NCBI GenBank assembly: GCA_021299695.1
Contig: JAJTEK010000014.1
Location: forward strand, 1-64,000
DNA: 64,000 nucleotides
Reading direction: 5' to 3'
Source of the DNA: Pirellula sp.
Lineage (GTDB): Bacteria; Planctomycetota; Planctomycetia; Pirellulales; Pirellulaceae
The translations under genes and the position numbers were made by a program. A model generated the notes under the pieces. It saw nothing but the letters and a program-made list of their open reading frames with translations. It was not told the origin of the DNA and ran no database searches. How positions within the stretch are numbered: position 1 is the stretch's first letter; each line of letters begins with the position of its first letter. Positions 26,692 through 34,900 of the stretch are shown in pieces.

Positions 26692-28179
26692 TTACTTTTT
26701 GATCGAATTCAGGTTGGATGCCGATTCGCTCGCCGCAGATTGCGATTCAAGAGATTCGCTCGCGGTCGATTCGAGTGAATCGCGATCGAGTTTCGTGGGC
26801 CATTCGAGCAACTCGAGTGTATCGACAATCTGGGAGTCTTGCTCGCCAAAGAGTTCGAGGGAGGACTCGTCGGTCGTAAAGACCAACGAGAGCCGTCTGC
26901 CTGAATCGTTGGAAATGTGGTAGTGCACCCAACGCAACGCGATTCCCTCGGTGCTTCCAGACATGGTGATTCGCATCATTCGATGCTTGCTGCTAGTCAA
27001 TCGCTCGGTGGCTTCGAGAACATCCCGGCCTGTCCGAGAGGCCAATCGTTCCATGTCGGCTTGGTACCCCTCGAGGGTCAATTGCTCGCCGGCTTGGAAG
27101 TCGACGAGGTTGGTGACGTTGCATTGAGCGATCCGGCGGTTGTTGACGACGTATCGCAAGGTGGCTTCCTCGCCGTTGTCGCGATAGGTCGACCATCGGC
27201 GATCGGCAAGGAAACGATAAAAGCCCAAGTCGGATTGAAACTGAAGCAGCTCGGCACTCGAGGCATTGGGGACCTCTTTCCAAACCTCGGCGAGTGATTT
27301 GCCTGAGCTCATGGCTTGGATCGGAGCTCGTAGGACTCGGATCTGAGCTGTGACTTTGAAACCCGGCTCGGCTTCTCCAATCTCGCGTGTCTCATCGATC
27401 TGTAGCGCCAGCCACGAGACATAGCCACCCTTGCGGTCCATGAGTGCTTTGCCGCGTACCTCCAGCTCGCTAGCCACATCGTGCGCGGTGGCTTGGAGTT
27501 TTCCGGTGATCTCCAGGTGGGCTTTTTCCTCATCGGTATCGACCAAACATACGATCAGATCCCCTTCGAGAATCGCATCGAGATGCAAAAGCCTTGCGGC
27601 CGAAACCCGATCGACAATCCATTTATCTGCAATCGCTACATCCTTCTCCGTCAGTAGCTGGTCCAAGTACATCGCATCGACCGCCCCATTGACCAATTCT
27701 CGCTCGGCTGCAAATAGCGGAGCGTTGAGGGCTGCGGGATCCAACCCACGCGCGGTCGGTAACTTGACGATCTCCCTGCAGTTGTCCCGAAGTACCGTCT
27801 GCGTCGTATGGCGATCGACCGTGATCTGCGAATGGGCTTCGTGGAAATACAGATAGCCCCGTGTCTGACTTTCATTGTTTCCCAAGTCGTATTGCTGATC
27901 GAAGTCCAGGGTCGATTTTGATTCGACCGGCGCTTTTCGGGCTACCATCGGTTTGCCGTCGCTGCGACTCGACGAAGCGTTCTGCGCTTTGAGGTGGACT
28001 TCGCCTGTAAGCTCGATCATCGATCGGACACGGAATGCCAAGGGAGCTTGACTGTCGGTCTGGCTATCGGTCTGGCCATAGACCTTGGCCAACGCATCGG
28101 GCCGCAGCAGAACACCTGCACACAGTGCCTTGCCAAGCCATTGACGACGGGTCGATCGGAAAAAGGCATTTGCTAGCAT
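26692..28179 (-). CDS. Secreted protein of unknown function
   Basis: Encodes about 495 residues from ATG 28179, which has an AGGTTCCTTCT ribosome site region and begins a Tat-like signal (STRRQWLGKALCAGVLL). The track start at 28371 adds 64 residues that overlap the preceding gene. The mature part has regular beta-strand spacing (IELTGEVHLKAQNAS, GYLYFHEAHSQITVD, SWLALQIDETREIGEAEPGFKV) and a Ser/Glu-rich C-terminal tail (ESTASESLESQSAASES). No family is recognised. It is the last gene of the minus-strand run from RidA, starting 58 bases after the isoaspartyl peptidase stop. Confidence 0.7.
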   Translation of the reverse strand: MLANAFFRSTRRQWLGKALCAGVLLRPDALAKVYGQTDSQTDSQAPLAFRVRSMIELTGEVHLKAQNASSSRSDGKPMVARKAPVESKSTLDFDQQYDLGNNESQTRGYLYFHEAHSQITVDRHTTQTVLRDNCREIVKLPTARGLDPAALNAPLFAAERELVNGAVDAMYLDQLLTEKDVAIADKWIVDRVSAARLLHLDAILEGDLIVCLVDTDEEKAHLEITGKLQATAHDVASELEVRGKALMDRKGGYVSWLALQIDETREIGEAEPGFKVTAQIRVLRAPIQAMSSGKSLAEVWKEVPNASSAELLQFQSDLGFYRFLADRRWSTYRDNGEEATLRYVVNNRRIAQCNVTNLVDFQAGEQLTLEGYQADMERLASRTGRDVLEATERLTSSKHRMMRITMSGSTEGIALRWVHYHISNDSGRRLSLVFTTDESSLELFGEQDSQIVDTLELLEWPTKLDRDSLESTASESLESQSAASESASNLNSIKK

Positions 28180-28237
28180 AGAAGGAACCTTACGAGGTAC
28201 ACGAAATCCTACCGTGCTAGATCGGAACGGATTGGTG

Positions 28238-29440
28238 TTATCGTTGAGACGAATCGTCAGGACCCGCAAAGTCGGCCAAGCCAATGCGGAAAAGGCCTTC
28301 GCTGTTGGCTTGGCCTCGGGCCATGATCGGGGTGTTGTAGATTGTCTCGATGTTGCCTTGGGCATCGACACAGATCACCCCACCGGAGTCGTTCGGGAGA
28401 GTTTTTTCGATCGCATGGCGAGCCGCATCGCGCAGGGATTCCTTGAGGAATTCCATACGTGAGGAAATCGCCGAGGCGATGTGGTTTCGGATAAAGAGCT
28501 CGCCGACGCCTGTGCAGCTGACGGCGCAGGTCGAGTTGTTGGCATAGGTTCCGGCTCCGATGATCGGAGTGTCGCCGATTCGACCGTACTTCTTACCGAG
28601 CAAGCCGCCGGTGCTGGTCGCTGCGGCGAGATTTCCGTGGGTATCCATCGCCACGCATCCGACGGTTCCAAGATAGAACAGTCGGTCTTGGCCTCGGTCG
28701 TGATCGAACCGCGAGGTGGCCTGTGGTTTGGTCGCTTGGCGTTTCTTCCACTCGTTCCAGCTTTCGATTTGCTCTTGGGTTTTGAAGTACTGGCTCTCTT
28801 CGGTGGGCAGTTGGCATTGGATGCCAAAGGCGTCGGCTTCTTCGCCGACGAGAAAAACGTGTGGGGTTTTGTCCCTTACGGCCCGTGCAAGTGAGATTGG
28901 GTTGCGCGATTTGCGCACGTTGGCGACAGCACCGCACGAGAGGTCTGAGCCGTCCATGAGGCTCGCATCGAGCGAATGTTCGCCGATTTCGTTCAGGACG
29001 GCGCCACGGCCGGCGTTGAAGTTCGGATCGTCTTCGAGGATCCGCACGACGGCTTCGACCACATCGATGGCTTTGGCGGATTTTTCGAGCAACTGCGTCC
29101 CGGTACGCAGTGCTTTGGCAAGACCTTCGAGGCGAATTTGTCGCTGTGCCGGTGTCCAGCGATCTAGGTCACCTCCTGCGCCGCCATGGATGGCGATCGT
29201 CCAGCGGGGTTGGTTTGACGATGTGGGATTCGGTTGGGATGCGGTCACGGTACAGGTTAACTCGGTAGACTGGACTTCGGTGGGATTTTGACCATAGCAC
29301 GGCACAGCGAGCGCCAGCAGACTTGCCAGCATTCTGGCCATCAGGTTTGCCAGCAGAACGAGCCTGTCGGCAAGTCGATTGCAGGAATGACCAGTGGGCA
29401 TCGCGATGGGAACCGCGAGGGGTTGGAGCTTCCAATGCAT
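28238..29440 (-). CDS. Isoaspartyl peptidase / N4-glycosylasparaginase (Ntn hydrolase)
   Basis: A 400-residue Ntn-hydrolase of the plant-type asparaginase family. The N-terminal part reads WTIAIHGGAGGDLDRW (substrate-binding strand) and NAGRGAVLNEIGEHSLDASLMDG; the precursor is cut before the catalytic Thr in LGTVGCVAMDTHGNLAAATSTGG. The family removes isoaspartyl residues or hydrolyses glycosylasparagine. A hydrophobic signal (MARMLASLLALAVPCYG, or the longer form from the first Met) predicts export to the periplasm, as in some bacterial glycosylasparaginases. The start lies 9 bases beyond the stop of the upstream DUF1549 gene, so they are co-transcribed. Confidence 0.9.
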   Translation of the reverse strand: MHWKLQPLAVPIAMPTGHSCNRLADRLVLLANLMARMLASLLALAVPCYGQNPTEVQSTELTCTVTASQPNPTSSNQPRWTIAIHGGAGGDLDRWTPAQRQIRLEGLAKALRTGTQLLEKSAKAIDVVEAVVRILEDDPNFNAGRGAVLNEIGEHSLDASLMDGSDLSCGAVANVRKSRNPISLARAVRDKTPHVFLVGEEADAFGIQCQLPTEESQYFKTQEQIESWNEWKKRQATKPQATSRFDHDRGQDRLFYLGTVGCVAMDTHGNLAAATSTGGLLGKKYGRIGDTPIIGAGTYANNSTCAVSCTGVGELFIRNHIASAISSRMEFLKESLRDAARHAIEKTLPNDSGGVICVDAQGNIETIYNTPIMARGQANSEGLFRIGLADFAGPDDSSQR

Positions 29441-29449
29441 CGTGTTCGT

Positions 29450-32017
29450 TTACTCCCGGCACAAGGCTTCGTCGAGATTCATCAGGGTCAAGCAGACGTT
29501 GCAAAGCGAGGCCAGTTCGATTGGGTCGAGGGCCGAGTTAGGCTTGCTTTCCCCGTTGCTCAGGAGTGCTAAGGCCGAATCGCGATCCAAGTCGAAGAGG
29601 GTTTTTTGTTTGTCCAGGGCCTTGCGCAGGATCTGAAGTTCCTCTTGGCTGAGATTTCGCGCAAGTAGCCGTCGCGACATGAATTGCAATCGATCTGTCG
29701 GATCGGCGGTCTCTTGGACGGCAAGCATCGCGAGGTTCTTGGCCGCTTCGACCCAGGTCGGATCGTTCAGAGTCGTCAGGGCATGGAGTGGAGTGCTGGT
29801 TTGCGCTGCTCGTACGCGGCAGGCTTGACGATTCGAGGCATCGAACATGTTGGCAGGTCCAACGGTCCTTCGCCAGAAGGTGTACAAACTCTTTCGGTAG
29901 AGATTCGCACCGGTGGATTTTGGATAAGTAAAATCGCGTTCTTTGGTGATCGCAAGCGAATCCCAGATCCCTTCGGGTTGGTAGGGATAGACTGGGACTC
30001 CACCGACACGAGAGACCATCAAATCCGAGGAGGCCAAGGCCCAATCTCGCAGGACCATCGCCGGCATGCGGAAGCGGCCTGCGCGGGCAACCCATTGGTT
30101 TTCAGGGTCCTTGGACCGCTCTTGCTGGGTCGTTCGGCTCGACTGCCTGTAGGTCGCACTCAGGACCAAACTGCGTTGGAGGCGTTTGGTATCCCATCCT
30201 TCGTCGCGGTACTCGGCCGCTAGGTAATCGAGCAGTGGACCATGGACCGGATACTGGCTTTGGACCCCAAAATCTTCGGCGGTCTTGACGAGACCTATCC
30301 CGAAAAAATGCTGCCAGATGCGATTGACGGCAACGCGTGCCGTCAGCGGGTGTTCGGGTGCGACGAGCCATTGGGCAAAGCCGAGCCGATTTCGGGGAGC
30401 GTTCTCGGGGAGTTTCGGTAAAAAGGCGGGAGTATCAAAGGCGATGGGAGCACCGGGTTTGAGGTATTCGCCCCGTTCGAGAATGTGCGTTTGACGCGGT
30501 TGTGCGTCGCTCATGATCATGGCACGAGGGATTTGATCGGCTCGGTAAGCATTGAGTTCATTTCGGATCGGTTGCTGTGCGGCAAGGGGTGGGATTTTGG
30601 CTGTCAGGTTGCCCAGTACCTTCTCATCGAAATGCTTCCTGAGCGAGGGCTCGAGATTCTTTTTCTCCTCATCGGACCGGTCCGCTTCGGCCTTGTTGAG
30701 CACCGCGAGGATCGTTTCGGGTATGCCTGGGCTGTTTGCGACGACCCCCAATCGCCAGCCGTTGAAAGCCGCATCGATCAGAGGTTGGGCTTCTTTTTGA
30801 AGTCCAGCCAGCCTGGATTCATACTCCTCGATGCGCTTTTGGTTCTCTTCGGTAGGGAGTTCGAGCAATGGGGGAGCGACTCGGATGCGGCTGGAAAAAT
30901 ACTGCGGCACGCCGTTCTCGGGGACCCGGTTAAAAGCGTCCATCAACGCGTAGTAATCTCGCATGGTAATCGGATCGTATTTGTGGTCATGGCACTGGGC
31001 GCAGGCCATCGTCAGACCCAGCCAGGTGGTGGCTGTCGTGTCGATCCGATCAAAGAGAATCACGTAGCGTTGCTCCTCGGCAATCGCTCCACCTTCGCCG
31101 TTGAGCAAATGGTTGCGATTGAATCCACTGGCGATCTTTTGATCGATGGTCGCATCGGGCAAAAGGTCTCCGGCAAGTTGCCAGAGTGTGAATTGGTCGA
31201 AGGGGAGGTTTTCATTCAGGGCCCGTACCACCCAATCGCGCCAGAGCCATTGCCATGTATCGCCGTCTTGTTGGAATCCATTGCTATCGGCATAGCGGGC
31301 AGCATCGAGCCATGAGAGGCTCATGCGTTCGCCGTAGGCGGGCTCGGCAAGGAGCTTGTCGACGATCCGTTCGTAGGCCATCGGATCCGAATCGTCGGCA
31401 AATCGGTCGACGGACTCCGGATCGGGTGGCAATCCGACGAGGTCTGCATAGAGGCGTTTGATCACCGTGTGGCGCTCGGCCGGCGCGCTCGGCCGGAGGC
31501 CTTGCTGACGGTGACCTTGTGCGATGAACGCATCGATGGGTTCATTGGCCCATCGGCTGCCGTCTGTATTGCCAGCATCTGCACTGGCAGCATCCGCTTG
31601 GGGATCGATCGGGATTGCCGGGCGTCGGGGGGATTCAAAGGCCCAGTGGTTGGAATACTTCGCGCCGCTTGCGATCCAACGTTTGAGGAGATCCTTTTGA
31701 GCATCATTGAGTCGCCGATTGGACTTCGGCGGGGGCATGAGGGTCTCTGGGTCGGTCGATTCGATACGATCGACGATTTGATCGACTGCATCGGTGGGTT
31801 GATCGAGTCGCAAATCGGCTTGGCGTTTGTTGGCGTCTTGGCCGTGGCAGTAGAGGCAGTTCTCCGAGAGGATCGGTCGGATATCCCTATTGAAATCGAT
31901 CGCTTCGTGATTGCCCGTGATGGAGTCTGGGGCTTGCCCGAATGACGATCCGGAGCACTTCACAAGCAGGACTGCAACGAGGGTTGCCACAAGGCGGTAC
32001 GTTGAGGTGGTCCACAT
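29450..32017 (-). CDS. DUF1549/DUF1553 protein with N-terminal cytochrome motif
   Basis: An 855-residue exported planctomycete protein. After the signal peptide comes a planctomycete cytochrome C domain (FNRDIRPILSENCLYCHGQD, with heme motif CLYCH). DUF1549 follows (PIDAFIAQGHRQQGLRPS, ERHTVIKRLYADLVGLPPDPE, WLDAARYADSNG) and includes the second motif CAQCHDHKYDPI. DUF1553 is C-terminal (NRLGFAQWLVAPEHPLTARVAVNRIWQHFFG; SDLMVSRVGGVPVYPYQPEGIW). The family is very common in planctomycetes, often beside DUF1501 proteins, and is thought to act in periplasmic redox or polysaccharide handling; its reaction is unknown. Here it lies between rsmA and the isoaspartyl peptidase on one strand without a DUF1501 partner. 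Confidence 0.92.
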   Translation of the reverse strand: MWTTSTYRLVATLVAVLLVKCSGSSFGQAPDSITGNHEAIDFNRDIRPILSENCLYCHGQDANKRQADLRLDQPTDAVDQIVDRIESTDPETLMPPPKSNRRLNDAQKDLLKRWIASGAKYSNHWAFESPRRPAIPIDPQADAASADAGNTDGSRWANEPIDAFIAQGHRQQGLRPSAPAERHTVIKRLYADLVGLPPDPESVDRFADDSDPMAYERIVDKLLAEPAYGERMSLSWLDAARYADSNGFQQDGDTWQWLWRDWVVRALNENLPFDQFTLWQLAGDLLPDATIDQKIASGFNRNHLLNGEGGAIAEEQRYVILFDRIDTTATTWLGLTMACAQCHDHKYDPITMRDYYALMDAFNRVPENGVPQYFSSRIRVAPPLLELPTEENQKRIEEYESRLAGLQKEAQPLIDAAFNGWRLGVVANSPGIPETILAVLNKAEADRSDEEKKNLEPSLRKHFDEKVLGNLTAKIPPLAAQQPIRNELNAYRADQIPRAMIMSDAQPRQTHILERGEYLKPGAPIAFDTPAFLPKLPENAPRNRLGFAQWLVAPEHPLTARVAVNRIWQHFFGIGLVKTAEDFGVQSQYPVHGPLLDYLAAEYRDEGWDTKRLQRSLVLSATYRQSSRTTQQERSKDPENQWVARAGRFRMPAMVLRDWALASSDLMVSRVGGVPVYPYQPEGIWDSLAITKERDFTYPKSTGANLYRKSLYTFWRRTVGPANMFDASNRQACRVRAAQTSTPLHALTTLNDPTWVEAAKNLAMLAVQETADPTDRLQFMSRRLLARNLSQEELQILRKALDKQKTLFDLDRDSALALLSNGESKPNSALDPIELASLCNVCLTLMNLDEALCRE

Positions 32018-32030
32018 GGTTTGGTCCGAC

Positions 32031-32942
32031 TCAAGAGGGGGCTGAGGGGAGGATGGAGGTTCGACAGGTCTCCAGCAGTGCGATCATTCGCTCGACGGTT
32101 AATTGTTCGGCTCGCAGGTTGGGTTCGAGGTTTTCTTGGGCCAGGACCGCATCGACCTGTTCTTTGGTCATGAGTTCTTGCATGGCCGAGATGACTTGGC
32201 TGCGAAGGAATTTGCGACGGTGCAGGAACATCGCCCGGAGTCGAGTGTGGAAGAACTCTAAATCGACGATTCTCGCGCGTTTGGCAGCGTTGGGAATGAT
32301 TCGGATGATGGCCGAGTCGACGTTGGGTCGTGGCCAAAAAACACTCGGAGGCAAAATTCGCAATATTTCGCAATCGCACTGAGACTGCATCCAGATCGAA
32401 AGGGCGCTGTAGTCCTTGCAGGAAGGTGGAGCGATGATCCTTTCGCCGAGTTCTTTTTGGATCGTCACGACCATGCGTTCGACGAGGGGAGTTTCGTTCA
32501 GCAGGTTGCTGATGATGGGGGTCGCGACGTTGTAGGGAAGATTCGCGACGAGTTTGAATTTCGATCCTGGGATCCGCGACATCGCTTCGCGAATATTGTC
32601 GAGCAGTTCGGCTCGCAAGTGGTTTTTATTGCGCAAGGCATCGCAACAGAGCAGTCGCACGTTTGGATGGGAGGCCAGTTCGCGGGCCGCAATGGCTTGA
32701 AGGTCCCGATCGACCTCGACGGTCAAAACCGCACCGGCGCGTGCCGCGAGGGCTTTGGTCAGCGAGCCCATACCGGTCCCGATCTCCAGTACGACATCGC
32801 TCGTCGAGAGTTCTGCGCCGTCGACTAGCAGATTGAGGAGATTCAGGTCGATCAAAAAATTTTGACCGTACTTGGTTTTCGGCTGGAGGCCTGCGCGTTG
32901 AAGCGTTCGGGAAAGAAAGCTGAGTGTTTGCCGATCGCTCAT
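32031..32942 (-). CDS. rsmA: 16S rRNA (adenine-N6,N6)-dimethyltransferase
   Basis: A 303-residue KsgA/RsmA methyltransferase that dimethylates two adjacent adenines near the 3' end of 16S rRNA. Diagnostic motifs: KTKYGQNFLIDLNLLNLLVDGA at the N terminus, the SAM-binding loop VLEIGTGMGSLTKALAA, VEVDRDLQAIAARE, and the catalytic motif NLPYNVATPI. The C-terminal helical domain is present (RMIALLETCRTSI at the end). Six bases separate it from RidA upstream and 13 from the DUF1549 gene downstream, so it sits inside one operon. Confidence 0.96.
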   Translation of the reverse strand: MSDRQTLSFLSRTLQRAGLQPKTKYGQNFLIDLNLLNLLVDGAELSTSDVVLEIGTGMGSLTKALAARAGAVLTVEVDRDLQAIAARELASHPNVRLLCCDALRNKNHLRAELLDNIREAMSRIPGSKFKLVANLPYNVATPIISNLLNETPLVERMVVTIQKELGERIIAPPSCKDYSALSIWMQSQCDCEILRILPPSVFWPRPNVDSAIIRIIPNAAKRARIVDLEFFHTRLRAMFLHRRKFLRSQVISAMQELMTKEQVDAVLAQENLEPNLRAEQLTVERMIALLETCRTSILPSAPS

Positions 32943-32948
32943 CAGGGC

Positions 32949-33425
32949 TTATTCTGCAAGAGGCTTGATCTCGAATATCGCTTCGACTTCTACCGCCATT
33001 GCGTTGGGCAGCGAGTTGGTCCCAAGGGCGCTTCGGGCTCCGATTCCAAGGTCGTTTCCGAGCAGGTCGACGAAGACTTGGCTAAAGCCATTGATGACCA
33101 GTGGGCTTTGTCCAAAGTCATCGGTGCACCGGACCAATCCGAGTGTCTTGACGATGCGGACGATACGATCCAGGCTCGAGAGTTCTCTTCGCAACGTAGC
33201 GAGCATGGCTAGGGCCGTCTGCCTGGCGGCAGCTTGGCCCGCGGCCACATCCAGGTCCAGGCCGACGCGTCCGAGCATCAGGGAGCCATCGGGTAGGAGC
33301 GGACCGTGTCCCGAGACGTATGCGAGATTGCCGACAATGAGGACCGGTTTGTAGAGTCCAACGGGCTTGGGAGCAGGTGGGAGCGACCAGCCTAAGGCCT
33401 GGAGTTTTGTTTCTAGAGATTCCAT
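32949..33425 (-). CDS. RidA-family protein
   Basis: A 158-residue RidA-like protein from ATG 33425 (MESLETKLQALGWSLPPAPKP); the track N terminus is longer and not family-like. RidA proteins hydrolyse reactive enamine/imine intermediates from PLP enzymes. Here the pattern LIVGNLAYVSGHGPLLPDGSLM opens the fold, followed by AARQTALAMLATLRRELSSLDRIVRIVKTLGLV, FVDLLG and ALGTNSLPNAMAVEVEAIFEI. The residue arrangement differs from Escherichia coli RidA in the NARVEG loop, so it belongs to an Rid subfamily and activity is not assured. It is upstream of rsmA. Confidence 0.85.
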   Translation of the reverse strand: MESLETKLQALGWSLPPAPKPVGLYKPVLIVGNLAYVSGHGPLLPDGSLMLGRVGLDLDVAAGQAAARQTALAMLATLRRELSSLDRIVRIVKTLGLVRCTDDFGQSPLVINGFSQVFVDLLGNDLGIGARSALGTNSLPNAMAVEVEAIFEIKPLAE

Positions 33426-33477
33426 GGTTCCGTTTAGGGGAGTTGCTATTTGGCCTGTGTTGGTTTCCAGGTTTGGC

Positions 33478-33975
33478 TCAGCCGACGAGGTGATTGAGAA
33501 TTTGAAGGATCCCATTGAGGTGGGCCATGCGAGGACCGAAGCGATCGAGGAAGTCGGCGAACATATATTCACTATCGACGAGTTGCTCTTGGGAGTCTTC
33601 GACCTCCGAGGTCATCTTCTCTAAGAAATCGGTTTGGACCGCCGAGAGCGTCTCGAGGGCCGAGCGGCAGGCTTGGACCAACTCCGGATGGGCGGCTCGC
33701 CATTGGTTCATTTCGTTCTGGCGTTGGGTCGATGCTTGCTGGGTGTTTTGGAGGACCTGGCGGTTGATTTGCAGCATTTGCTCGACCATCTGATTTTGAC
33801 GGTTCTGAGCGTCGACCAATTGCCTCATCAGGGCGATCATCGCGGTGCCGACATCTGGGTTTCGGTTCGCAGTCGGGGCGTTGGGAGCCTGAGCAGGAGC
33901 ATTTTGCCCGCTGGAGGCGTCGGCCGAGACATTGATCGAGAAAATGGGGGAAAAAGGTCCTGGGTCGTTAGACAT
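33478..33975 (-). CDS. Coiled-coil protein of unknown function
   Basis: Encodes 165 residues from ATG 33975 (MSNDPGPFSPIFSINV); the track start is 13 codons further out. After a low-complexity stretch (GQNAPAQAPNAPTANRN) the sequence is strongly helical and Gln-rich with heptad-like spacing (QLVDAQNRQNQMVEQMLQIN, TQQASTQRQNEMNQW), then a globular C terminus (YMFADFLDRFGPRMAHLNGILQIL). No family is recognised. It is the first gene of the operon with RidA and rsmA. It is divergent from the unknown-SNF2 gene pair. Confidence 0.65.
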   Translation of the reverse strand: MSNDPGPFSPIFSINVSADASSGQNAPAQAPNAPTANRNPDVGTAMIALMRQLVDAQNRQNQMVEQMLQINRQVLQNTQQASTQRQNEMNQWRAAHPELVQACRSALETLSAVQTDFLEKMTSEVEDSQEQLVDSEYMFADFLDRFGPRMAHLNGILQILNHLVG

Positions 33976-34235
33976 CGTGATTTGCTTGCAAAGAGGCTCG
34001 AGATGGAGAAACAAGCCGGAGATCGCCCGAAAGCCCGCTAAATATCCAGTATATCGCCGAGGGTGCTCAAAAGTCGAGTTTTCGGAACGAGTGGCTTGTT
34101 AATTTGGCGAATTTGTGTCGACAAGTCGGCTTGGGAGGCGATGTCTGGACAGATCCGGCTCGGCGCGTCGAAGCTTAGGGCGGGGTCTTTGACCTTCAAT
34201 CGCAGACGGTTTCGCAAGATTCACAACAAAGACGC

Positions 34236-34898
34236 ATGGCATCAGACAACGTTTCGTCTCAGAAATCCCTGGGTTTCGTCTCGGTCCGGCACCGCTTGGA
34301 CCAAGGCTACTTCGGTGGCTATTTGCTGATCAACAGCGTAGCCCGCCCCCTGGAATTCCATTGCACGGTGCCGGTTCAGCCGACCCGGGCTCAGTCGATC
34401 CTCTTTGGGCCGACGCTTGAGGAATTTCTTTGCGGTGAGCAGATCTGCAGAGCGTTGCTCTCGCGAGCCAAGCTTCAGCCGCAGGTGGTTTTGGTCGATT
34501 CACCGGCGGCCTTGTGCGTTCGCCATTGGATCGACTTGCCGATCCTTTGGATCCGGCCCCGTGGTCCCATAGGGGGAGCTACAGTCGGAGCTACCGGGGG
34601 AGCTTCGGGGGGAGCATCGGGGGGGGCAAGCTCCGAGCCACCCTCTTCCGGAGAGCTCCTGAGTCCGACGAGTCTTGAGCATGGTTTTCAGACCCCTAGC
34701 CATCAGCGGAATGCTTCCGAGTACGCGGAACGATCCTCGGAGCACTACCAGTTTTGCTGCTTGGAATCCTACCGTAGCGACCTCGACGCGATCGATTGGC
34801 TCAATGAATCCTATGCGATCGAACATGATTTGCGCGAGCCATTCGAGCGGATCATCGAAGCGTTGTCCGAGGCGCATCCCCGAACCAAGGCAGCTTGA
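34236..34898 (+). CDS. Protein of unknown function preceding SNF2 helicase
   Basis: A 220-residue cytosolic protein. The N-terminal 105 residues look like a folded domain (FGGYLLINSVARPLEFHCTVPVQPTRAQ; GPTLEEFLCGEQICRALLSRA; ILWIRPRG); then a GGAS-repeat linker (GGASGGASGGASSE) and a C-terminal helical stretch. The domain appears in planctomycetes as a short conserved protein, but I cannot name a family. Its TGA lies just before the SNF2 start (2 bases between), so the two are translationally coupled and probably function together. Confidence 0.65.
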   Translation: MASDNVSSQKSLGFVSVRHRLDQGYFGGYLLINSVARPLEFHCTVPVQPTRAQSILFGPTLEEFLCGEQICRALLSRAKLQPQVVLVDSPAALCVRHWIDLPILWIRPRGPIGGATVGATGGASGGASGGASSEPPSSGELLSPTSLEHGFQTPSHQRNASEYAERSSEHYQFCCLESYRSDLDAIDWLNESYAIEHDLREPFERIIEALSEAHPRTKAA

Positions 34899-34900
34899 GC